A DNA stretch of 64,000 nucleotides from Azospirillaceae bacterium (GTDB lineage: Bacteria; Pseudomonadota; Alphaproteobacteria; Azospirillales; Azospirillaceae), in assembly GCA_031291675.1 (NCBI GenBank), contig JARLIO010000045.1:21825-85824 (forward strand), in the 5' to 3' direction. Numbering within the stretch: position 1 is the first letter of the stretch; each line of letters begins with the position of its first letter. A model generated the notes under the pieces. The model did not search any database, was not told where the DNA came from, and saw only the letters and a list, made by a program, of their open reading frames with translations. The position numbers and the translations under genes are program-made. Positions 57,938 to 64,000 of this stretch are shown in pieces.

Positions 57938-58984
57938 TTGAGCAAATCTCCGGAGCAGCCCGCCAACAAGGCACCGCTGGAGTGCAATTACCGGCCCTTC
58001 ATCGAGCTGGAATGCAAGCTGTGCCATAATCTCTTTGATATGTACGAGATTTCCCCGATGGCGATCGCCGACGTCGGCGCCCGCGGTGACACCGACCCAT
58101 TCTGGTCCGTGTTTGCGGCCAATTCCACGGCCCTGTTCTTCGAGCCGGAACAGCAAGAGAGCGAACGGCTGAAAAATCGGGTCAAATTATCCACCAATAG
58201 CCGTGACGTACGGGAGATTTTCTTCCCGGTCGCACTGGGCCGAGAATCCGGCACCCAAAAGCTCTACGTAACGCAAGACCCGTCGAACAGCTCGCTTTAC
58301 GCCCCGAACATGGACTTCTTTAATCGGTTGCCGGACCAGTCCACCATGAAGGTGGTCGCCACCCAAACGGTTCAAACCGAGACGCTGGACGCATGCCTGG
58401 CGCAAGCGGATCATCAGGCACTTGATGTCCTTAAGATGGATACGCAGGGCAGCGAACTCGATATTCTTCGCGGCGCGGAACAGACCATCGCCGAAGGTCT
58501 GCTCGCCGTCGTGGCGGAAGTTGCCTTCGTCGAGCTCTACCAGGGAGAGCCATTGTTCGCCGATGTGGATATCTTTATGCGCCAGCGGGGCTTCACGTGT
58601 ATCGATCTTGACATCCGGCGCTGGCGGCGGCGTTCTCTACCGGCTTGCTACGATGGCATGCGGGTTGGCCAAACCATCTATGCCGATGTCGTGTACCTGA
58701 AAGATCCGATCGGCGCGCCGGCTAAATTCGCCCCGCAATCCGTCTGGCGGGATAAGCTTCTGAAACTGATTGCACTGGCGGAACGCTTTTCGGTTCCGGA
58801 TTACGCCATGGAAATTGCGGAATTCGCCCGCCGGGAAGGCATTATCGGCACCGTGGAGGAGGCCGCCATCGTCGCGCTGTTGCATGATAACAGGATCACT
58901 CGTTACAACGACCGCCGGCTGCTCGCGCCGCATTTCTCGTCGCCCCGGCCCTTCATCCCGCCGAAACGTTCTCATCGTACCTGA
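57938..58984 (+). CDS. FkbM-family methyltransferase
   Basis: A 348-residue FkbM-type SAM methyltransferase: IADVGARGDTDPF near residue 45 (motif I), then FEPEQQE, LDVLKMDTQGSELDIL and the TIYADVVYLKD end. I prefer TTG 57938 because of a GAGGA site just before it; a GTG at 57824 would add 38 residues of poor sequence. FkbM enzymes O-methylate sugars. Last intact gene of the cluster. Confidence 0.83.
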   Translation: MSKSPEQPANKAPLECNYRPFIELECKLCHNLFDMYEISPMAIADVGARGDTDPFWSVFAANSTALFFEPEQQESERLKNRVKLSTNSRDVREIFFPVALGRESGTQKLYVTQDPSNSSLYAPNMDFFNRLPDQSTMKVVATQTVQTETLDACLAQADHQALDVLKMDTQGSELDILRGAEQTIAEGLLAVVAEVAFVELYQGEPLFADVDIFMRQRGFTCIDLDIRRWRRRSLPACYDGMRVGQTIYADVVYLKDPIGAPAKFAPQSVWRDKLLKLIALAERFSVPDYAMEIAEFARREGIIGTVEEAAIVALLHDNRITRYNDRRLLAPHFSSPRPFIPPKRSHRT

Positions 58985-59009
58985 TACCGGCCAATGTGTC
59001 ACCTGCGGC

Positions 59010-59110
59010 GGATCTGGTACCCAGTCGCGGTAGGGACGCGGGTTACCCCGCGCCCCCCGCACGGATCCGAGCGTGCGCTGCTAACGCACTCGGCTCTTGC
59101 CTTGGGTGTT
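59010..59110 (+). other. possible group II intron 3' scar
   Basis: A stretch reading TACCCCGCGCCCCCCGCACG and ending near GGCTCTTGCC, which I associate with sequence behind the reverse-transcriptase gene of bacterial group II introns. A stem (CCGAG..TGCG paired to CGCA..CTCGG, 59067-59093) is present. No reverse transcriptase frame remains nearby, so it may be only a relic. Confidence 0.35.
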
Positions 59111-59201
59111 TGACGTCGAAGCGTTGCATTGGCGATAACCGTCCCGACCTTTCGGCTTCTTCACGGTCCGGGCCCCGACTGGATTTTCAGCAACCTCGCC
59201 G

Positions 59202-60095
59202 TCAGACCTGCGGCGCGGGCCGCCGCGCCAAGACGAAATCGTGCTCGACATCCCAGAAAGGGTTGTCGAATTCATATGTCTTGGCACGCGCCGGATCATC
59301 GATACGCTTGAACGCCGCCAGGAGACTTTCTTTTACCCCGAATACGGCGTCCGAATTGATGTAGAAATCATCCGGGTCGAAGATGTGGGTTGTCAGTGTC
59401 TCAAAACCATCGGCCTTGAGAATGTAGTGCAGGTGCGCCGGACGGCAGGGGTGTCGGCCGAGCGCATTGAGCAGCTTGCCAACCGTGCCGTCGTCAGGGA
59501 TTGAGTAGGATTTTGGCTTCACCGCCCGGATCCAGTATTTGCCGTCGGCGCCGGTGCGGAACACGCCGCGCAAATTGAAGTCGGGCTGGATGCCCTTCTG
59601 CTGCACGTCGTAGAAACCCTCTTCATTGGCCTGCCAGACATCGAGCACCGCATTGGCGATGGGCCTGCCCTCGGTGTCGAGGATGCGGCCATGGACGAAC
59701 ATGTCCTCGCCCTTGTGGTCGAGGCAGATGTTGGCGCCCATTGGTAGCTTCGGCGCATCGGCGACATGGAACGGGCCCAAAACCGTCGATTCGGAGGCGC
59801 CCGACGGTTTGCGGTTGTTGATCGCATCGACCAGCATGGATACGCCGAGAATGTCGGAGAGCAGGATGAACTCCTGGCGCCATTCGGTAGACAACTGGCC
59901 GGTCTTGGTCAAAAACACGATGGCCTCGAACCATTCGTCCTGCGTCGGTTCGATCTCCTTCACCGCCTCGTGCAATTTGCGGGTGATAACCTCCATCACC
60001 GCCTTCAGCCGCTTGTCTTTGGCGTTCTTATTGCGGCCGGTGACGACCTCCACCGAATTCTCCTCGGTGAAGAAGCCTTTTTCGTGCGTTTCCAT
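59202..60095 (-). CDS. intradiol ring-cleavage dioxygenase (hydroxyquinol/catechol 1,2-type)
   Basis: A 297-residue non-heme Fe(III) dioxygenase. The Fe ligands are visible: a tyrosine in EEGFYDVQ, a tyrosine in PKSYSIPDDG, and two histidines in RHPCRPAHLHY. An N-terminal helical domain of about 90 residues (EEWRQEFILLSD-type) precedes it, as in hydroxyquinol 1,2-dioxygenases. ATG 60095 has a GAGGAC site; ATG 60107 is an alternative. It would cleave a catechol-type ring to a muconate or maleylacetate. Confidence 0.88.
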   Translation of the reverse strand: METHEKGFFTEENSVEVVTGRNKNAKDKRLKAVMEVITRKLHEAVKEIEPTQDEWFEAIVFLTKTGQLSTEWRQEFILLSDILGVSMLVDAINNRKPSGASESTVLGPFHVADAPKLPMGANICLDHKGEDMFVHGRILDTEGRPIANAVLDVWQANEEGFYDVQQKGIQPDFNLRGVFRTGADGKYWIRAVKPKSYSIPDDGTVGKLLNALGRHPCRPAHLHYILKADGFETLTTHIFDPDDFYINSDAVFGVKESLLAAFKRIDDPARAKTYEFDNPFWDVEHDFVLARRPAPQV

Positions 60096-60103
60096 ATCCG
60101 TCC

Positions 60104-60463
60104 TCATCCGTCCAGGATTGCAGCCAGAGCCTGACGCAGCTCCGCCGCCACGTTCGATATCATCGCCTCCTTGCGCCAGCAGACATGCGGGGTCGGGCCG
60201 CACCAAAAGCACACCGCTGTCGCGTATCTCGCGGGCGCGCGCCCCGTCGTGGGAAAAGTCCTGCCAGGGCTCGCCCGGACCGATGAAACGGCCCGCAATG
60301 TCGATGCCCAACGCCGTGCCGATGGCCTTTGCCGCGTCGAGGTCCGCCCACGATAGCGGTTGATGACCATGTTCTCGACGCCGCGGCTCGAAAGCATTGC
60401 TGCCCTCGCCGAACCCGCAGGCCCGGCGCCGATGGTCGGCATGTCGGCGGTGATGTCAGCCAC
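60104..60463 (-). pseudogene. broken FAD-dependent aromatic monooxygenase
   Basis: Two frames together look like the ends of one enzyme. The first begins MADITADMPTIGAGPAGSA with the FAD-binding motif. A second frame downstream reads FIGPGEPWQDFSHDGARARE and GVLLVRPDPACLLA, as in the C-terminus of phenol/PHBH-type monooxygenases. The catalytic middle is missing. It probably once fed the dioxygenase. Confidence 0.6.
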
Positions 60464-61544
60464 GCGCCCCGCCCCTCTTGCTCGATGACACAGGTCCGCC
60501 GGTCAGCCGGCGACGGACCGGGAAAAGCTGGATGCCGGTACGCTCGGCAAACAGGCCCCACAGGCCGCGCGGCGCCAGCAGCATGATGGCGATGCCGATC
60601 AGCCCGAGGATCAGGAGATACCAGGAGCCGTAGTCCGCGAGCAGATTCTGCAGAATGAAGAAAACGATGATGCCGACGATCGGCCCCTCAATGGTACCGA
60701 TGCCGCCAATGACGACAATGAAGATGACGTAGGCGGTCCAGTCGATGACAGAGAAGGCGGCGTCCGGTGAAATGCGCGCTTTCTGGACATAGATCAGCGC
60801 GCCGGCGAGCCCGGTGCCGAAGGCCGCCGCCAGATAGACCAGCGTCTTCATCCGGCGCGCATCGACGCCCACCGAACGCGCTGCTTCCTGGTTGTCGCGC
60901 GCGGCGGCCAGCCCCAGCCCCTGCTTGGAGCGCAACAGGCGATAGACGAGGCCAATGGTGGCGATGGCCAAGAGCAGCGCCAGCCAGTAGGTCAGGATGT
61001 CGCCGGCGCCCGATGATTTGACACCGAACAGCTCACCGACCAGCTTCAACGCCGGCATGTCGCGGGTTGCTTCGCGCGGCAGCGAGGTCCCGGTGCCGCC
61101 GCCGAGCATCTTCCATTGCGCAAGCGCCAACCGCGCCACTTCGGCGATGACCCAGCTGCCAATGGCAAAATAGGCGCCCTGCAAGCGAAACAGGAAGAAG
61201 GCGGTGGGGATGGCCAGCAGGCAGCTCGCGACGCCGGCGAGCAGAACCGCAGCCAGGGGGTCCAGTCCACCGAGGCTGACGAGGGCGAACATGGCGTAGC
61301 CGCCAAAGCCGACAAAGGCCTGCTGGCCGACCGAGACCAGCCCGGCATAGCCGGCCAACAGGTTCCAGTTCTGCGCCAGCACCAGCATGGTGAGGATGAA
61401 GAACAGATCTTGCAGCACGCTGCGCGAGACCAGGAAAGGCGCAGCAAAGGCAAGCAGGCTGATGAGCACGGCGACGAGGGCGAACGCCGCCGACGCCTTG
61501 GTTCGCGTTTCGACTTTCCAGCGTGTTGTTGAAACGTCGGTCAT
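60456..61544 (-). CDS. livM: ABC transporter permease, LivM type
   Basis: A 362-residue inner-membrane permease with about ten hydrophobic segments (first at residues 17-38) and the BPD_transp_2 core: NLLAGYAGLVSVGQQAFVGFG, then YFAIGSWVIAEVARLAL and VIGGIGTIEGPIVG. It pairs with LivH. The overlap with the monooxygenase relic at its end is 8 bp. Branched-chain amino acids or aromatic acids are possible substrates. Start ATG 61544. Confidence 0.92.
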   Translation of the reverse strand: MTDVSTTRWKVETRTKASAAFALVAVLISLLAFAAPFLVSRSVLQDLFFILTMLVLAQNWNLLAGYAGLVSVGQQAFVGFGGYAMFALVSLGGLDPLAAVLLAGVASCLLAIPTAFFLFRLQGAYFAIGSWVIAEVARLALAQWKMLGGGTGTSLPREATRDMPALKLVGELFGVKSSGAGDILTYWLALLLAIATIGLVYRLLRSKQGLGLAAARDNQEAARSVGVDARRMKTLVYLAAAFGTGLAGALIYVQKARISPDAAFSVIDWTAYVIFIVVIGGIGTIEGPIVGIIVFFILQNLLADYGSWYLLILGLIGIAIMLLAPRGLWGLFAERTGIQLFPVRRRLTGGPVSSSKRGGARG

Positions 61545-61549
61545 GGCGC

Positions 61550-62413
61550 TCAATCCACCGCGCGCGGGAACAGCCCGCGCGGCCTGACCAGTAGCACGAC
61601 CAGGAACGCCAGATGTCCGGCCAGGATCTGCCATTCCGGATTGATCGCGGCGCCGAAAGTCTGCGCGATGCCGATGACGATGCCGCCGAACAGCGTTCCC
61701 CACAGCGAGCCGAGGCCGCCGATGATGACCGCCTCGAAGGCGTAGATCAGCCGGGCCGGTCCGATGGTCGGATTGAAATTGGCGCGCGTGCCGAGATAGA
61801 GCGCGGCAATCGTCACCACCGCCAGGGCGATTCCCGTGGCGGTGGCGAAGATCCGCTTCGGCCGGATGCCCATCAGCCCGGCGGTAACCGGATCGTCCGA
61901 GGTGGCACGAAAGGCGCGGCCCAGCGAGGTCCGGTAGAATAGCTGGTTAAGCCCAATGATCACCGCGATGGCCGAGGCCAGGGTCAACACCGGCATGACG
62001 CCGACATGAATTGGCCCAAGCGCCACCGACGCTGATTCCAGCCCGCCAACCGAGACGCGTCGGCTGTCGGCGGTAAAGCCTTCGAGCAGGCCATTCTGGA
62101 TGACGATCGACAGGCCGAAGGTGACCAGCAGCGGCGGCAAGATGTCGGCGCCGAGCGTGCGGTTGAGCAAAAAGAATTGCAGCGCCCAGCCGATGGCGAA
62201 CATCAGCGGCATCGCCACAAGGGTTGCGACGAACGGATTGAGACCAAGTGCGGTCACCAGGACCAGGATCAGGAAGGCAGCGAGCACAATGAGGTCGCCA
62301 TGCGCGAGGTTGACCAGCCGCATGATGCCGAAGACGAGGCTGAGCCCTGCCGCGAACAGCGCGTAGAGCCCGCCGAGAAGGACGCCCTGGATGATGGTGT
62401 CGAGCCATGTCAT
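61550..62413 (-). CDS. livH: ABC transporter permease, LivH type
   Basis: A 287-residue permease. The family features are LLGGLYALFAAGLSLVFGIM, VNLAHGDLIVLA, and AFEAVIIGGLGSLWGTLFGG near the C-terminus. It has about eight transmembrane segments. It lies 5 bp upstream of livM, and 1 bp separates it from livF. Confidence 0.93.
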   Translation of the reverse strand: MTWLDTIIQGVLLGGLYALFAAGLSLVFGIMRLVNLAHGDLIVLAAFLILVLVTALGLNPFVATLVAMPLMFAIGWALQFFLLNRTLGADILPPLLVTFGLSIVIQNGLLEGFTADSRRVSVGGLESASVALGPIHVGVMPVLTLASAIAVIIGLNQLFYRTSLGRAFRATSDDPVTAGLMGIRPKRIFATATGIALAVVTIAALYLGTRANFNPTIGPARLIYAFEAVIIGGLGSLWGTLFGGIVIGIAQTFGAAINPEWQILAGHLAFLVVLLVRPRGLFPRAVD

Positions 62414-62414
62414 G

Positions 62415-63119
62415 TCAGGCCACCCCGAAATAGGCGGCGTGGATCTTTTCGCGCGTCAGTTCCGATGGCACGCCGGACAGCGTGATGCGGCCTTCCATCA
62501 TGCAATAAACCCGGTCCGACACCTTCAGTGCCTGGCCGATGTCCTGCTCGACCATGATGATCGAGGCACCAGCCTCGCGGATGCGCGGGAAGGCGGCGTA
62601 GATATCCTTGATGATAACCGGCGCCAGGCCAAGGCTGATCTCGTCGCACAGAAGCACGCGCGGGTTTGACATCAGCGCCCGGCCGATCGCGACCATCTGT
62701 TGCTGGCCGCCGGACAGCGCCGTGCCCGGATTGACGCGCCGTTCCTTCAGGACCGGGAACAGGTTGTAGACCGTTTCGAGGGTCCAATGTCCTTTAACCG
62801 CACGTCCATAGCGACCGATCAGCAGGTTCTCTTCGACGCTGAGCGAGGGAAACAGTTTTCGTCCCTCGGGCACCATGGCGATGCCGCGCGCGACGATGTC
62901 GGGTGCGGCCAAGACACCGACCGGCTCGCCGTCGAACAGCACGGCATTCGGCTGGTTGGCCAATACGCCCGCAATCGAGCGCAGCAGCGTCGTCTTGCCG
63001 GCGCCATTGGCGCCGATGATCGCGATGGTCTCGCCTTGGTCCAGCACGATATCGACACCGAACAGCGCCTGGAAATCACCATAGCGGGCAGTCAGACCCT
63101 TTGTCTCGAGCAGCGCCAT
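62415..63119 (-). CDS. livF: ABC transporter ATP-binding protein, LivF type
   Basis: A 234-residue ATPase: Walker A GANGAGKTT, signature LSGGQQQM, Walker B VLLCDEISLGL, and HLAHAL-type segment replaced by EQDIGQALKVSD. The MVPEGRKLFPSLSVEENL segment is typical of LivF. Start ATG 63119 overlaps the livG stop by 1 base (TGATG). Confidence 0.93.
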   Translation of the reverse strand: MALLETKGLTARYGDFQALFGVDIVLDQGETIAIIGANGAGKTTLLRSIAGVLANQPNAVLFDGEPVGVLAAPDIVARGIAMVPEGRKLFPSLSVEENLLIGRYGRAVKGHWTLETVYNLFPVLKERRVNPGTALSGGQQQMVAIGRALMSNPRVLLCDEISLGLAPVIIKDIYAAFPRIREAGASIIMVEQDIGQALKVSDRVYCMMEGRITLSGVPSELTREKIHAAYFGVA

Positions 63120-63838
63120 CAGACTTCGATCCCGAGATAGATATCGCGGACCTCGCGCGACGCCATGACGCTGTCGGGCGCGCCCATGCCGATGACCTTG
63201 CCGAAATTGAGCACCAGCAGTCGCTCGACTACCGAGTTCAGCGCGTGCAGGACATGCTCGATCCAGATGATCGACATGCCGCCCTTGTGGATGGCGCGGA
63301 TGGTGTCGACCAGCATGCCGCATTCGCCCTCGGTCAGGCCGCCGGCGATCTCGTCCAGCAGCAGCAGCCTGGGTTCGGTCGCCAGTGCGCGGGCAAGCTC
63401 CAACCGCTTGCGCTGTAACAGGCTCAAGCTGCCCGCCGAATGGTTGGCGCGGTCGATCAACCCGGTTTCGACCAGAATCCCGGCGCAGCGGTCACCGACC
63501 TCGGTTTCCGTCTTTCTGGCCCCGAAGGCTCCGGCGACCAGCAGGTTTTCGAACACGGTCAGTTTCTCGAACGGTTGCGGGACCTGGAAGGAGCGTCCGA
63601 CGCCCGCAAAACAACGCTGCATCGGTGGCAGCCGTGTCACGTCCCGACCCTCGAAGATGATGGTGCCGGCGTCGACGGCGATGTTGCCGGTGATCAGGTT
63701 GAACAATGTCGACTTGCCCGCCCCGTTCGGGCCGATGATGCCGAGCGCCTCGCCCTGCCGCAGCTTGAACGAAACCGCGTCGGCGACCGTGAGGGCACCG
63801 AAGCGTTTCGAGACATGGGAGAGCGCGAGGATCGGCAT
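63119..63838 (-). CDS. livG: ABC transporter ATP-binding protein, LivG type
   Basis: A 239-residue ATPase with Walker A GPNGAGKST, then RSFQVPQPFEKLTVFENL, a signature region LSLLQRKRLELARAL in place of LSxGQ, and Walker B LLLLDEIAGGL. ATG 63838 has a GAGAGAGAGG site; the longer frame to 63886 runs into sequence beside an IS110 remnant. No substrate-binding protein is visible upstream. Confidence 0.92.
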   Translation of the reverse strand: MPILALSHVSKRFGALTVADAVSFKLRQGEALGIIGPNGAGKSTLFNLITGNIAVDAGTIIFEGRDVTRLPPMQRCFAGVGRSFQVPQPFEKLTVFENLLVAGAFGARKTETEVGDRCAGILVETGLIDRANHSAGSLSLLQRKRLELARALATEPRLLLLDEIAGGLTEGECGMLVDTIRAIHKGGMSIIWIEHVLHALNSVVERLLVLNFGKVIGMGAPDSVMASREVRDIYLGIEV

Positions 63839-63882
63839 GCCTCTCTCTCCCTCTCCCATGTGGGGAGCGACTGTCTGGCATG

Positions 63883-63999
63883 TCAAGACGAAACAGCAAG
63901 GCTTAGACGAACATCGCGGGCTTTGGCATTCAGCCGGACCAGAAGTTTGTGAGCCAGAGCGACGCGGATGAGCTTTTTGGGCTTTCCTGCGTCGCTCAA
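63883..63999 (-). mobile_element. IS110-family transposase C-terminus, cut by the window edge
   Basis: Minus-strand frame ending in a stop at 63883-63885 reads LSDAGKPKKLIRVALAHKLL and VRLNAKARDVR, matching the AGKPKK-x4-A-x-x-RKLL-x-x-LNA end of IS110-type transposases. The rest lies outside the window. Confidence 0.6.
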
Positions 64000-64000
64000 C

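Overview
The window reads as high-GC DNA from a nitrogen-fixing alphaproteobacterium. A member of the Rhodospirillales or a relative is my inference. The grounds are a nifS-nifV-cysE-nifW-fixABCX order, nifB with fdxN ferredoxins, a cysteine-motif NifA, sigma-54/NifA promoters and a rhizobial-type palindromic repeat. The nitrogenase structural genes nifHDK are not in the window.

Positions 1-31,500 are a nitrogen-fixation accessory island. In order it holds two small minus-strand genes; a Rieske-type protein; an unknown gene sharing a NifA site with the iscA-type/nifU-C-terminal/nifS/nifV/cysE/nifW operon; fixABCX; a G21C39 homopolymer block that is probably an assembly join; a ferredoxin, nifT and SIR2-like set; and a long nifB operon. 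The nifB operon carries nifB, fdxN, an A-type carrier, a TPR protein, an LRV repeat protein, two nifZ genes, DUF3024-like and DUF6129-like genes, a DegT-like protein without its catalytic lysine, a 2Fe-2S ferredoxin, a second Rieske protein and a truncated hemoglobin. A dienelactone-hydrolase operon and a complete sufBCDSUT operon then diverge from a shared intergenic region with NifA and sigma-54 sites, and nifA follows. Six sigma-54 (-24/-12) sites and six TGT-N10-ACA sites can be read by eye, so most of the island looks like one NifA regulon. It supplies FeMo-cofactor precursors (nifB, nifV), Fe-S assembly (nifS, NifU C-terminal domain, suf) and electrons (fixABCX, ferredoxins).

Positions 31,800-35,300 carry an alpha-glucan phosphorylase and a stomatin/SPFH protein, both on the minus strand.

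Positions 35,500-59,000 are a surface-glycan or nucleotide-sugar cluster framed and interrupted by transposase remnants (IS630, IS256 and IS1595 types). It contains SDR epimerases, a HAD phosphatase, a phosphotransferase-fold kinase, a split transketolase, two radical SAM enzymes, five or so methyltransferases, a DegT aminotransferase, an acetyltransferase, a formyltransferase, a Gfo/Idh/MocA oxidoreductase, a glycosyltransferase-like protein and a UDP-galactopyranose-mutase-like flavoprotein. Several genes are visibly AT-richer than the rest. This is the best candidate for an undescribed pathway.

Positions 59,000-64,000 hold a possible group II intron scar, a hydroxyquinol/catechol-type intradiol dioxygenase, a broken FAD monooxygenase, and a branched-chain-amino-acid-type ABC transporter (livM, livH, livF, livG). 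The right edge shows the C-terminus of an IS110-type transposase.
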